DNA of 64,000 bases, taken from Mauremys mutica. Taxonomy: Eukaryota > Chordata > Testudines > Geoemydidae. Shown piece after piece: positions 11,033-22,560 of this stretch (position 1 is its first letter; the number at the start of each line of letters is the position of its first letter). Both the position numbers and the translations under genes were made by a program. The DNA lies in NCBI RefSeq assembly GCF_020497125.1, contig NC_059073.1, positions 16,513,225 to 16,577,224 of the forward strand, in the 5' to 3' direction. The notes beneath the pieces are model-generated. The model worked only from the letters and a program-made list of their open reading frames with translations, was not told the DNA's origin and did not search any database.

Positions 11033-12569
11033 TGATTGTTATTGCTAAATATTTAACAATGCTGCTGCCAGCCTTTATTTTCTCTCTCCTTCCTAAAAAT
11101 TTGCATTTGAAGGAAAAAAGCAAACATGATAGTCTATTTAGTGTGCTGGGGACTCAGTACAAAAGAGACCTTTGAACACTTATTGTATCCTTAGCTGCTG
11201 TCACCAATCCACTGTATCACTTGAGATGAAAAAAACTATAATAAAAAATGAAGAGCAGCTTTTCCATTTGAAAAGAGGTGTTTATTGCTTTATATTTTCA
11301 GTGGGAGCTGGACCGTTATTACAGTGTCTGAGGGACATTGCAGAATAAGAAGTCTCAATAATCCATTGAGGCTGAGGAAATAAAATTCAACCTATTTCTG
11401 ACTTTCATTTACAAACTTTAACTAGTGGCTACATGCCCTTTCCCACCAATAAATAAATAAAAAGTAATAACTACAAATGCGTCCAGCTGTTCTGATTAAC
11501 ACTGCTTGCTTCTATTGCTGCTTTTTATTTTTAAGTGTCAATTTCAAATGCTCTTTGACGAAAGTAATTAAGTTTGAATTCCTTTAGGTCCCCACATCAT
11601 CAACATTTTCTCCTTCCCCATGCACACGAGTGCAGCCCATGTTTTTAAATTAGGCCTCTTGCACACTAGAAAGGGTTAGCTACTATAGATTATACCAGTA
11701 CCTTGAACAAAATATGAAATATGCTATACAAACTAAAGGAATTGTTTGCTGATATCACTGCATCTACACTAAGGCTTTCTTTGACATAGTGACATCAGTT
11801 AGGGACAGGATTTTTTCACATTCTTAACAGGTATAGTTAGGTTGACAAAACTTTTAAATGTGGACCAGGTTTAAGGTCAGAGGCAAGAGGACACAGGATG
11901 AAAGGAGAACAGGGGAGTAACTAGAATCAATTTAGTGTAAGTAAGTGTAGTAGAGTCAAGCACCTCCCTGTACCCCTCTTTGCTGGGGTGCCTTGGCAGT
12001 GCCCTGCTAAAAAATGTCTGCCCTCTTCAGAGCTCTCCCACTACATTTCCACCAAACAAACAGCCTTCGGGCTCTTCTGGCCAAGCTTTGTGTTCCTTGT
12101 TCCGAATTCAACAAACCAAAATCGAAAACAACAAGATGGCCATTAGCATGCTGCTCTGAGGCCCTGTCCTCTAAGGTATTCTTCCACCTCTCACTGACAG
12201 GCCTCCAATCTCTGATAGTCTCAGCAATGCTCATGTCCCCCTTCACTGCAGCATCCTGCTGGTCACAGAGTGGAATCACCTGATCCAACCCAGGTGTGGA
12301 TCCTTCCTAATCAGAGTTAGCTAGCCCTAGGCCCTCCAGCCCTTGAGAGCAAGCCATCCTATTACATTAGGAACCTCCTGTCCTGTGTACTAAATAGCAA
12401 AGAAAATAGCCATAGCCTGTTGCAGGACAGACCTTCAACCCAGTTCTGGCAACCAAGAGCCAGCTGATACTTTTGGGGAAAGAGAAGGACTTGAAGCATC
12501 CAGAACCAGAACTCCTCCTGGCCTGAAGAGAACAAACTGAATTATTGTGGAACTGTCCCTGATACAATA
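11033..12569. other. No recognised gene; unassigned DNA
   Basis: Mostly unique DNA. Two overlapping open frames on opposite strands at 12007-12288 (89 and 93 codons) share the same interval. Neither shows a family motif, so I cannot decide whether this is an old retroelement or chance. Confidence 0.35.
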
Positions 12570-13870
12570 ATACTTCTTCCTTGTGTTAATCCCATCAAAT
12601 GGGGTCTTCTCTGAGTCATCTCCTTTCAAAGTACTCTGTTCAGTGGTATGTCCTCTATCACACCACATATTAACATGTCTTCCTTTATAACATCCCACTA
12701 CTTCTTCTTGGGTCATTCTCTCTGTCTTCTTCATTCAGTATTGATCTGTTGGACTCTCTTACTCACATAATTGTCATCGCTGAACTTTACATGACCAAAC
12801 CTTCTGAGCCTTCGCTCCCTCATTTTTTGTTGTTGTTTATGGGTGTTACTTTGAGCATGTCTCTAACATACCTATTCCTCACATGAACTTTTTTGCTTAC
12901 ATCACTCATCTATCTCAACATTGGCATTTCTGTAGAACAGATCATTTGCCCAGGTTCCGTCTTTGTTTCCCAACACTCAGTGCCATACGCTAAAACTAGA
13001 TGAACTTCCCCGTTAAATCATAGTGGTATCTTCCTGTCACATGTCACACCATTCATCTGTCTCCATTGGAGCCAGGCATTTATTATCTTAGTTCTAACTG
13101 TATTCTCCATTTCCTCACCTTCTTAGATTCTGGAACTCAGATATTTGAAACTTTGTGTTTTCAGTACTGTCTTCCCATCTGGTTTCAAGAATAATTCTTC
13201 TGTACTCACATTACTGAAATTACATACCATATACTCTGTTTTTTCTCTGCTTATTTTGAGCCCATGTCTCTCCAACACATCTCTCCATTATCAGGATCCT
13301 TTTCTAGACTATTCTTTCTCCTCACTGCATAGAAAGAGAGCATCTGTGAAAAACATGCACCAAGGAGCCTCCTTCTGTGTGTTCTATGTGAGGGTATCCA
13401 GAACAAGGATAAACAAGAAAGGGCTCCATGTGGATGACTGATAGACTCCCACCTTTACCAATAGTTCATCTTTTTCACCACTAGAAGTTCTGACTATTGA
13501 TGCTGCACCTAGACACGGGGCCTTTACAAGCCACACATGAAGTTCTGGTGCCATTTTCTCCCTCACACACCACCAGATGACTTTTCTTGGAACTCGTCCC
13601 TTTGCAGATCAATGAACAATATGTGAATATTTTTTTTCTTTTTCTCTCTAAATTTTTCCACTCGCTACCTCAGTGCAAAAATAGCATCTATTGGCTGCCT
13701 TCTTGGCATGAAGCCACATTGATTTGCGTTAATATCTACTTCACTTCTTAGTCTTTTTATTGATGACTCTCTCGCACAGTTTCATTGTATGATTCATCAG
13801 CTTTAAACCTGATATAATAATTAGATAGTATAAAACTATATTCAATAGTTATTATTTTTTAACTGTAGCC
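12570..13870 (-). pseudogene. Decayed RTE/BovB-like LINE, reverse transcriptase to C-terminus
   Basis: Read on the minus strand, the conceptual translation follows the order of an RTE-clade protein. Near 13730 is a CGFMPGR-like word (CGFMPRR) followed by DAIFALR. The palm segment WWCVREKMAPEL lies near 13560, and the motif GVYQSS...SPFLFILVLDTL (family form GVHQGSALSPFLF) near 13400-13460. An FADD counterpart near 13340 reads as FTDA. ISREKTEYM follows near 13230, and then RLRRFGHV, PKKK and KEDM...CG near 12680-12800. Many stops and frameshifts interrupt it and the endonuclease half is missing, as expected for a 5'-truncated insertion. Function in life would be target-primed reverse transcription. 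It is dead here. The RTE assignment rests on motif order and remembered family patterns. Confidence 0.7.
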
Positions 13871-13889
13871 CCCTTCCCCCTGCTCAATA

Positions 13890-14045
13890 AAAACAATTGT
13901 CTATGCCCCTGCCTTATATATAGAAAGAGCTCTGGAAGTCCCACCTGTTATTCAGGCTTGTCCATGACAGCTTTGAGATTAGAACTCAGGTGTTCCTACT
14001 GCCTGGACTTATATGCAGTGCATTATACAATGGGACCTCGAGGAG
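13890..14045 (-). repeat. Possible CORE-SINE relic, antisense
   Basis: The order 'TTAGAACTCAGGTGTTCCTACTGCC...TGCAGTGCATTATACAATGGGACC' resembles the antisense tRNA-like head of MIR-type SINEs. The match is weak. Confidence 0.3.
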
Positions 14046-14364
14046 TCATCTTATTGCTTCAGGCTAAAAAGTCGTTGAGTGAAAGTAAATTTTTGAATTT
14101 TCAGTGAAACAAAATGTCTAGGCTTCTTCCCTTCCCTCCTCACGCCACAATAAAATAAACCACCAAGGCTGCAAAACCACCCAAGATGAATTAGAGAAAA
14201 AACTCCCACTCATTTTCAAGAAAATCTTGGACCAGTTTCACCTAGTTGCTATGATTAGGCAGGTGGATGATGTGACAAATGTTTATCATTATGATCATAA
14301 TTATATTATCTTGCACTCCCACAGCCTGCTTGTTGTACCCACCTGTTGTCTTCTGTCTTATACT

Positions 14365-14520
14365 TAGATTATAAGAAATTTGGAGTTGGGACTATCTTTT
14401 TATGATCTGTTTAGACAGCACCTCACCTAATGGGATTCCTGATCAGCGACTCTATGCGCTGCTGCAATACAAATAAAATAAATAATAATAATAATTAATA
14501 ATAATAAATAATAAAAAATC
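14365..14520 (+). repeat. MIR/L2-type 3' tail ending in an AAT microsatellite
   Basis: 'GATTATAAGAAATTTGGAG...AGCACCTCACC...GCTGCAATACAAATAA' follows the usual tail of amniote MIR/L2 elements (TTGTAAGCTC...GCCTAGCAC...AATACAAATAA). The A-rich tail has grown into an irregular (AAT)n tract at about 14470-14516. Confidence 0.5.
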
Positions 14521-14989
14521 AGTTACTGACTTGGGGAAAGGACAGTCTAAAAAAACAGTATTTATTATTGAAAATAATATATAAGAAAGAGTGATGAATG
14601 GGAAAATGCAAGTGTCAAGGCTCTGCTGACATCATATGTTAATGGTGTCACCAGAACTGATCCAATCATGCCAAATCATAGACTCATATACTCAAGACAG
14701 CTACAGCAGCACAGGAGCCAGCAAACAGAGCTGTAAACAGGGGAGTTTGAGTTGGAGTTTGCAAGGGGAGTTTGGGGGGAAGACTAAGAGAGCCCAGCAG
14801 AGGAACAGACAGGCTAGTGAAGGGAGTGTGTGGTGGTCTGGCTGTGTTTTGGTGCTCATTGGGGGTTTGTTTTTCTGTGGGTGGTGGTGTTTTGGTTTAG
14901 TTTGTTTCCTGGACTAACAGGACTTAGGTGAGAAGGCTATTACAGATACAGAGGCAGCAGTAGTAGTGACCCAAGCAGTGGAAGACACA

Positions 14990-15527
14990 ATGAAGATGAC
15001 TGGATGTGGAAGCTGCAGCAGGTACATGATCCTGGAGGGGTACTTGAAAAGAGTTTCATCTGCATGAAGTGCCACCTGATAGAGCTGATGGAAGAAAAGA
15101 TCCGAGGATTGGAGATACAGGTGGAAACTCTGGTTGAGTTTAGAAGGGGGTTCGAGCGATGGTGGAGCAAAGACATGAGGAGTGTGAAGGGCAAAGCTCA
15201 GACTTGCAGATGGAAGAAAGACCAAAGAACTCTGAGGGGAGACTGCTGGGTGAGGAAAGTGGACAGTGGAGGCATGTGACTAAGAGAACCAGGCAGAGGA
15301 AAAGACGGGCTAGTGAAGGAGAAATAGAGCTCAGGAACAGGTTTGCAGAGTTCGAAAATGAAGAAGGGGCACAGCAGGTGGTCACTGAAGGTGAGAGGGC
15401 AAGGAAGAAGAGAAGAGTGGCTAGTCCTATAGGAAGAGGGGAAGAGTCAATGGAGATAATACCAAATATAAGCCCCAGGAGCATACGGGATGGGCTGCAG
15501 AGGACTGCAGGGAACAATAGGAATTGA
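14990..15527 (+). pseudogene. CR1 ORF1 N-terminal part, zinc-finger and coiled-coil-like
   Basis: From the ATG at 14990 the frame reads MKMTGCGSCSRYMILEG and stops after 25 codons. The reading continues in a second frame with CMKCHLIELMEEKIRGLE (15058 onward), and in a third with an Arg/Glu-rich charged segment (15159-15524) that ends at a TGA at 15525-15527. The CxxC pairs match the zinc-binding start of CR1 ORF1, and the LMEEKIRGLE segment looks like a coiled coil. The known role of ORF1p is RNA binding in the LINE particle. At least two frameshifts break it here, and the last stop lies in the same frame as the esterase part downstream. Confidence 0.75.
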
Positions 15528-15533
15528 GAGGAC

Positions 15534-16091
15534 TTGCAGCCAAAGAGAACAGGGGATAGACCAGAGAATCGCACCATCACCAGGAAAAGGCAGGTCTACG
15601 TGATTGGCAACTCCTTACTGAGAAGGATAGACAGGCCTGTAACCAGAGCTGATCCAGAGAACAGAAGGGTGTGCTGTCTGATGGGTGCTAAGATACAGGA
15701 TGTGGACCTGAGGGTGAAGAGGATCCTAATGGGAGCGGGAAAGAATCCACTGATTGTCCTTCATGTGGGAACAAATGATACGGCTAGTTTCTCATTGGAA
15801 CGTATCAAGGGAGACTATGGCAGGCTAGGGAAGATGCATAAGGAAATCGAGGCTCAGGTGATCTTCAGTGGGATTCTGCCTGTTCCTAAAGAAGGGCAAC
15901 AAAGGTGTGACAAGATTATGATGTACAACAGATGGCTCAGGCAGTGGTGCTATAAAGAGGCCTTTGGGATGTATGGCCACTGGGAGGCATTCATGGACAG
16001 AGGACTGTTCTCTCGGGATGCACTCCACCTGAGTAGGGAGGGAAATAGACTTCTAGGATGGAGGCCAGCACAACTGGTAAGAGAACTTTAA
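15534..16091 (+). pseudogene. CR1 ORF1 C-terminal esterase (SGNH hydrolase) domain
   Basis: An uninterrupted 185-codon segment. The order of blocks is that of an SGNH/GDSL-type hydrolase: VIGNSLLRRI (nucleophile block, Ser near residue 28), LHVGTNDT (block III Gly-x-Asn-Asp), FSGILPVP, and near the end LFSRDALHLSREGNRLL (catalytic Asp-x-x-His). CR1-clade ORF1 proteins are known to carry such an esterase, probably acting on lipids or on acetylated substrates, with unclear benefit for transposition. It lies in the same frame as the preceding charged segment and is separated by one TGA. Catalytic residues look intact although the rest of the LINE is dead. Confidence 0.85.
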
Positions 16092-16113
16092 ACAAGGAAT
16101 TTGGGGGAGATGG

Positions 16114-17040
16114 TTGGGAGATGTCCAGGTAATCTTCATGCCAGATTTTAACATTGAGAGGGAAGAAAATGAAGTAAGAAAGGATACAGCCGTGGGTAGG
16201 CAAATGGACATAAGGAGGAAAGGTAGTGTAGATACCAGTCTAACAGCTGATACTGGTGGTAGAATGTCTGTGCCTAATCGGGTAAATGTGAGAGAAGCCA
16301 AACAGCAAAAATTAAGATATGTGTACACTACTGCGAGGAGCCTAGGTAACAAAATGGAGGAACTAGAGCTACTGGTGCAGGAAGTGAAACTGGATATTAT
16401 AGGGATAACAGAAACATGGTGGAATAGTAGTCATGACTGGAGTACAGGTATTGAAGGGCATGTGCTGTTTAGGAAAGACAGAAATAAAGGCAAAGGTGGT
16501 GGAGTAGCATTGTATATCAATAATGAGGTAGACTGTAAAGAAATAAGAAGGGATGGAATGGATAAGACAGAGTCTGTCTGGGCAAAAATCACATTGGGGG
16601 AGAAAGCTACTAGAGCCTCCCCTGGGACAGTGCTTGGGGTGTGCTATAGACTGCCGGGATCTGATTGGGATAAGGATAGAGATCTATTTAATGTTTTCAA
16701 TGAAGTAACTACTAATGGGAATTGTGTGATCATGGGAAACTTTAACTTCCCAGATATAGACTGGAGGACAAGTGCTAGTAATAATAATAGGGCTCAGATT
16801 TTCCTGGATGCGATAGCTGATGGATTCCTTCACCAAGTAGTTGCTGAACCAACAGGAGGGGATGCCATTTTAGATTTGGTTTTGGTGAGTAGTGAGGACC
16901 TCATAGAAGAAATGGTTGTAAGGGACAACCCTGGTTCGAGCAATCATGAGTTAATTCAGTTCAAACTAAATGGAAGGATAAACAAAAAGATATCTGTGAC
17001 TAGGGTTTTTGATTTTAAAAGGGCTAACTTAAAAAATTAA
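16114..17040 (+). pseudogene. CR1 ORF2 apurinic-like endonuclease domain
   Basis: The frame of 308 codons holds the CR1 endonuclease, starting about codon 66. Recognisable blocks are LRYVYTTARSLGNK, DIIGITETWW (Glu kept), GGGVALYI, VCYRLPG, IMGNFNFPDIDW, LDLVLVS and GSSNHELIQF. In active CR1 copies the corresponding words are TNARS, GDFN and SDH, so three catalytic-site residues read Thr, Asn and Asn here. The domain would nick target DNA for reverse transcription. This copy should be inactive. The frame stops at 17038-17040 and is followed by the frameshifted RT. Confidence 0.85.
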
Positions 17041-18900
17041 GAAAATTAGTTAGGAAAATGGATTGGACTGAAGAACTTGTGGATCTAAAGGCGGAGAAGG
17101 CCTGGAATTACTTCAAGTCAAGGTTGCAGAAACTATCAGAAGCCTGCATCCCAAGAAAGGGGAAAAACAACTCATAGGCAAGAGTTGTAGACCAAGCTAG
17201 GTGAGCAAGCATCTCAGAGAGGTAATTAATGAAAAGCAGAAAGCCTACAAGGAGTGGAAAATGGGAGGGATCAGCAAGGAAAGCTACCTTATTGAGGTCT
17301 GAACATGTAGGGCTAAAGTGAGAAAGGCCAAAAGCCATGTAGAGTTGGACCTTGCAAAGGGAATTAAAACCAATAGTAAAAGGTTCTATAGCCATATAAA
17401 TAAGAAGAAAACAAAGAAAGAAGAAGTGGGACCGCTAAACACCGAGGATGGAGTAGAGGTTAAGGATAATCTAGGCATGGCCCAATATCTAAACAAATAC
17501 TTTGCCTCAGTCTTTAATGAGGCTAATGAGGAGCTTAGGAATAATGGTAGGATGACAAATGGGAATGAGGATATGGAGGTAGATATTACCACATCCAAGG
17601 TAGAAGCCAAACTCGAACAGCTTAATGGGACTAAATCGGGGGGCCAGATAATCTTCATCCAAGAATATTAAAGGAACTGGCACATGAAATTGCAAGCCCA
17701 TTAGCAAGAATTTTTAATGAATCCGTAAACTCAGGGGTTGTACCGTACGACTGGAGAATTGCTAACGTAGTTCCTATTTTTAAGAAAGGGGGGAAAAAGT
17801 GATCTGGGTAACTACAGGCCTATTCGTTTGACATCTATAGTCTGCAAGGTCTTGGACAAAATTTTGAAGGAGAAAGTAGTTAAGGACATTGAGGTCAATG
17901 GTAATTGGGACAAAATACAACATGGTTTTACAAAAGATAGATAGTGCCAAACCAACCTGATCTCCTTCTTTGAGAAGGTAACAGATTTTTTTAGACAAAG
18001 GAAACATAATGGATCTAATTTACCTGGATTTCAGTAAGGCATTTGAAATGGTTCCACATGGGAATTATTAGCTAAATTGGAAAAGATGGGGATCAATATG
18101 AAAATTGAAAGGTGGATAAGGAACTTGTTAAAGGGGAGATGAGAACGGGTCATACTGAAAGGTGAACTGTCAGGCTGGAAGGAGGTTACTAGTGGAGTTC
18201 CTCAGGGATCGGTTTTGGGACCAGTCTTATTTAATCTTTTTATTACTGACCTTGGCACAAAAAGTGAGACTGTGCTAATAAAGTTTGCAGATGACACAAA
18301 GCTGGGAGGTATTGCTAACACAGAGAAGGACCGGGATATCATACAGGAAGATCTGGATGACCTTGTAAACTGGAGTAATAGTAATAGGATGAAATCTAAT
18401 AGTGAAAAGTGCAAGGTCATGCATTTAGGGATTAATAACAAGAATTTTTGTTATAAACTGCGGACGCATCACTTGGAAGTAACAGAGGAGGAGAAGGACC
18501 TCGGAGTATTGATTGATCACAGGATGACTATGAGCAGCCAATGGAATATGGCTGTAAAAAAAAGCTAATGTGGTCTTAGGATGCATCAGGCAAGGTATTT
18601 CCAGTAGAGATAAGGAGGTGTTAGTACCATTATACAATGCACTGATGAGAACTCATCTGGACTCCTGTGTGCAGTTCTGGTCTCCCATGTTTAAGAAAGA
18701 TGAATTCAAACTGGAATAGGTACAGAGAAGGGCTACTAGGATGATTTGAGGAATGGAAAACCTGTCATGAAAGGAGACTCAAAGAGCTTGGCTTGTTTAG
18801 CCTAACCAAAAGAAGGCTGAGGGGAGATATGATTGTTCTCTATAAATATATCAGAGGGATAAATACCAGGGATGGAGAGGAATTATTTAAGCTCAGTACC
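17041..18900 (+). pseudogene. CR1 ORF2 reverse transcriptase and C-terminal region, frameshifted
   Basis: Pieces in different frames carry the CR1 RT in order: a linker (17318-17671) with FYSHINKKK and LNTEDG; a finger segment near 17660-17830 (RIFNESVNSG, ANVVPIFKKG, GNYRPI); HGFTKDR near 17925; VTSGVPQGSVLGPVLFN near 18187-18236; and the palm motif KFADDTKLGG at about 18281-18310 with both aspartates kept. After that come DLGVLIDHRMTMSSQW, LGCIRQGISSRDKEVLVPLY and VQRRATRMI. At least four frameshifts or stops separate these pieces. The domain performed cDNA synthesis from LINE RNA; only remnants are left. Confidence 0.85.
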
Positions 18901-18937
18901 AATGTGGACACAAGAACAAATGGATATAAACTGGCCA

Positions 18938-19802
18938 TCAGGAAGTTTAGACTTGAAATTAGATGAAGGTTTCTAACCATCAGAGGAGTGACGTTCTGCA
19001 ATAGCCTTCCAAGGGGAGCAGGGGAGGCAAAAGACATATCTGGCTTCAAGACTAAGCTTGATAAATTTATGGAGGGGATGGTATGATGAGATAGTCTAAT
19101 TTTGGCAATGAACTGATCTTTTACTATTAGTGGTAAATATGCCCAATGGCCTATGACACTAGATAGGGTGGGATCTGAATTACTACAGAGAATTCTTTCC
19201 TGGGTTTCTGGCTGGTGAGTCTTGCCCACATCCTCAAGGTTTAGCTCAGGGATCGACAACCTGCCGTGTCCGCAGCTTTGGCCAATCGCAGCTCCCATTA
19301 GCTGCAGTTCGCTGCTCCGGGCCAATGCGGTCTGCAGGAAGCGGCAGCCAGCACATCCCTCGGCCCCCATTGGTCTAGAGCAGCAAACTGCAGACAGTGG
19401 GATCTGCAATTGGCTGAACCTGCGGACGCAGCAGGTAAACAAAACGGCCCGGCCCACCAGGGTCCTTACCCTGGTGGGCCACGTGCCAAAAGTTGCCAAT
19501 CCCCGGCTTAGATGATCACTATATTTGGGGTCGGGAAGTTTAGACTTGAAATTAGTGGAGGCAAAAGACATATCTGGCTTCAAGACTAAGCTTGATAGGT
19601 TTATGGAGGGGATGGTATGATGGGATAGCCTAATTTTGGCAATTAACTGATCTTTGACTATTAGCGGTAAATGTGCCCAATGGCATGTGATAGGATGTTA
19701 GATGGGGTGGGATCTGAGTTACTACAGAGAATTCTTTCCTGGGTGCTGGCTGGTGAGTCTTGCCCACATGCTCAGGGTTTAGCTGATCGCCATATTTGGG
19801 CC
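18938..19802 (+). repeat. Tandem duplication in the CR1 3' region
   Basis: Copy A (18938-19530) and copy B (19531-19802) repeat the same CR1 sequence ('GGAAGTTTAGACTTGAAATTAG', 'GGCAAAAGACATATCTGGC', 'GATGGTATGATG', 'ATTCTTTCCTGGG'). Each copy starts, and copy B is followed, by TCAGGAAG or TCGGGAAG, an 8-bp microhomology at the junctions. Copy B lacks about 57 bp near its start, and copy A alone contains the hAT element at 19247-19505. Confidence 0.85.
19247..19505. mobile_element. Non-autonomous hAT element inside CR1
   Basis: Begins CAGGGATCGACAACC and ends GTTGCCAATCCCCG. Flanks GTTTAGCT (19239-19246) and GCTTAGAT (19506-19513) match at 6 of 8 positions, as an aged 8-bp duplication. The interior 'TTGGCCAATCGCAGCTCCCATT' and 'CAGGTAAACAAAACGGCCCGGCC' is shared with the element at 48820-49147. 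About 40 bp near the left end are missing compared with that copy. Confidence 0.8.
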
Positions 19803-20073
19803 TCAGGAAGGAATTTTCCTCCAGGGCAGATTGGCAGAGGCCCTGGGAGTTTTTCATCTTCCTCTGCAGCCTGGGGCACGGGTCACTTGCTGGAGGATTC
19901 TCTGCACCTTGAAGTCTTTAAACCACGATTTCAGGACTTCAATTGCTCAGACATAGGTTAGGGGGTTTATTACAAGAGTGGGTGGGTGAGATTCTGTGGC
20001 CTGCGTTGTGCAGGAGGTCAGGCTAGATGATCATAATGGTCCCCTCTGACCTTAAAGTCTATGAGTCTATGAG

Positions 20074-21020
20074 AGATTAAGGTTAAAAATTATGAGACAT
20101 TAAGATTGAGGTTAAAAATATCCACTAATTTTGAGTCCCCAATGTGAGACATCAAAGACCTGATTTTCCAGAATACTCAGCAGTATACAGCACTCTATAT
20201 ATTGAAAGCTCACGTTGACTTCAATTGTAGCTGTAAATTCACAACACTTCTGCAAATCAGACCCCTGGGTCTCAAATCAGACCCCCAGAAAATGAGGAAT
20301 ACACTATTAGTGAATACCAGTGACAAGTTTGGTATGCTGAGCCGGAATTTTTTAAGATGGGCAAAACAAATTTTCTCTACCCTCATTCTGAGAAACAGCT
20401 GAACAGTTTTCACTAAAAACTTCCAGAAAGTTTCAGCTTCCGGCAGACACTTAGCACTGAAAATTTCAGCTTGAATGGTTAATCTTGGGTAAGCTGTCAG
20501 GCAACGTTAATAGGTTGTGATATGGCCCCACCTATAATAAATATATTTTGATACGTATGACATAGTAGTTGAAAGGAAAAATAACTCATTAACACTGACA
20601 TTTTCAACACTGATATACATGCATGTAGATTAATATTCCTTCCTTAGTCATCTAATAAATTCTTCTTTCAAGAAAACAGAATTATTTTCAAATTCTCCAC
20701 AGGACTACATTAACCTACTTGTATTTTCCTGATTTCTTTTAAGAAGTAACTTTTAAGAAGTAAAAACTTCCCTAAATGCCCAAATATCCTTCTTTCATCT
20801 TGCAAAATAGAAATGAATTCATTTCCCTGCTCCTAGGAGGTTTTGAGGACGAGAACTTGGCTATTTTACATAGCTGTCTACCACTCGCTACTGCACACAT
20901 CTCTGTGAAAGCAATGTGAGAAAAACAACTAATTAAATCCATCCTAGATCATTTCCTTAGTTACCACAGAAAGCTTTGGCTTGCGCAGAGCGGATGTAAC
21001 TGCAGCACCACAGAGAACAC
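20074..21020. other. No gene seen; unique DNA
   Basis: AT-rich unique DNA. Two mirrored frames at 20202-20413 on opposite strands have no motif. Confidence 0.35.
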
Positions 21021-22175
21021 TGTAGTGGTTTCATTGCATTTTATATGTCTGGAATATCAAAAAATATTTAGATTAATCAAGCCTAGTGAGGAAATTCAGA
21101 GAGACCTAGCCAAGCCAGGGGAATGCGCGTCAGCACAGCAGATGGAATTCAGTTTTGAGAAAGGGAAACTCATGCACATTGGAAGGAGTAATTTGAGCTT
21201 CTCAGTGCCATCGCTGGGCCCTAAACTGCCCAACGAGAAAAGACCTGGGCACTGCAGTGGACAGCTCAATTAAAACACTGTTCAGTCTGTAGGAGTAGTC
21301 AAAAAAGCTGGCAAAATGTTAAGATACATGAAGAATGGGATGGAAAATAATACTGAGAGTATTGTAATGCCATTCTATAAATGAGTGGCACATCCTAACA
21401 TGGATTTATGTGTTCAGTTCTGGTCATCATGGACCACGTTTCCAAAGGTATTTAGGTGCCTAAAGATGCAGATAAACACCTAGGTAGGTTAGGTGTTTTT
21501 GAAAATCCAAGTAGGTGCTTAACTGCATCTCAAAACCTTTGAAGATCTGGGCCTATACCTAATAAAGATTGAGCAGGAAGAGAGGGGGTTCAGAGGAGGA
21601 CTCTGAGACTCATTAGAGACATGGAGACACTGCCCTATCACATGAGACTAAAAAAGACTAGGACCTCTGAGTTTAGAGACGAGATGAATACAATGAGATA
21701 TGACCGAGGCATAATCAAATGGATGAATGATATCGAAAAGATAAGTTGGGCTTTCCTGTTTATCCTCTCTCAAACTAAGTGAATAAGGGAACATACGATG
21801 AAATTGAAAGGTAACAAATGTTAAACTGATGAGAGGAAAAACATTTTTTGCATATCACAGTTAATCTGTGGAACTCACTGCTACAAAATATCACTGAAGC
21901 CAGTGGCTTCATAGGTATTAAAAATACACAGTTAAAATAGATATGAGACAAAATAGGAAGGATATACATCTGTCTCTTTTATGGCATATACTAATCACTA
22001 ACCTATGGGTGTAAGGACAAAACTTCCCCTCTGGGCAGGTTGTTCTATGACTGTCTACTGCGGGGTTTCTTGTATTTTCCTCTGGGTGCAAGTATCTGGT
22101 TCTAGCTGTTGCAAGAGGGAGAGTAGTGACTAGATGGACTATTGCTGGTCTGTTCCAGTATGGCAAATCTTATGT
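21021..22175 (+). pseudogene. Old CR1/L3-like LINE 3' fragment
   Basis: The frame at 21025-21273 gives EEIQRDLAKPGECASAQQ followed by MEFSFEKGKLMHIG, which parallels the CR1 region after the FADD motif (IQRDLDKL...WQMEFNVEKCKVMHIG). Further on, KKAGKMLRYMKNG, VMPFYK and LCVQFWS parallel the C-terminal part. The end 'GACTAGATGGACTATTGCTGG...CCAGTATGGCAAATCTTATGT' is the CR1-type tail. A MITE at 21431-21556 interrupts it. Diverged and full of stops. Confidence 0.7.
21431..21556. mobile_element. Small palindromic MITE (TTTAGGTGCCTA type)
   Basis: Left 'CCACGTTTCCAAAGGTATTTAG' and right 'TCAAAACCTTTGAAGATCTGGG' are imperfect inverted repeats, with AGGTGCCTAAAGATGCAG and GTGCTTAACTGCATCT as the inner arms. 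It interrupts the old CR1 between 'TTCTGGTCATCATGGA' and the following CR1-like sequence. Confidence 0.6.
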
Positions 22176-22409
22176 GTACAAGATCATTTATTTGTAGTCA
22201 TACCCAGCAATATGCTAGAGGACACACACATCAAGAGAGTCCTGACCTCTAAGCCTTTACAATCTAACAGGCCCACCACCCACAAATGGAGCATACAGCT
22301 CCTAATACAGAAATGGTGGAAATGTTACAAAGGGAGCACTATTGAAATGTATTGAAATGTAGCGATCTGCTCTAATGAGCTGAGCCCATGGCTAGAGACA
22401 CCTACATTC

Positions 22410-22560
22410 CTGAGGTTTAGACCCAGTCCTGACAGTGACTTCCTTTGTGGCTTTGGGTAAGGCACTGATCCTGTTTGCCTTCTCCTGTCTGACAGTACAT
22501 CTGTCAGCCTCCTAGGGTGTTGTGAAGATTAAGCAGTTAATACTCTGACTCCTTGAATTC
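22410..22560 (+). repeat. MIR SINE relic, sense
   Basis: 'TGACTTCCTTTGTGGCTTTGGGTAAGGCACT' and 'CCTCCTAGGGTGTTGTGAAGATTAAGCAGTTAATA' follow the MIR core and 3' part in order. Confidence 0.55.

Larger units (their letters stand above)
14690..20073 (+). mobile_element. Nearly full-length CR1 LINE, decayed
   Basis: One CR1 retrotransposon runs from a 5' region (about 14690), through ORF1 (zinc-finger and esterase parts) and ORF2 (endonuclease, reverse transcriptase), to the 3' end with the CR1 signature 'GGTCCCCTCTGACC...CTATGAGTCTATGAG'. The element is about 5.4 kb including a 259-bp hAT insertion (19247-19505) and an internal tandem duplication in its 3' region. Frameshifts and stops interrupt both ORFs. 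CR1 copies are normally short 3' fragments, so one reaching its 5' region is uncommon. The exact 5' end is estimated from sequence that resembles the CR1 5' region. Confidence 0.9.

Noticed and set aside
12007..12288. Host exon on either strand
   Set aside because: Mirrored open frames of similar length, no splice-flanked conserved motif, and no family resemblance.
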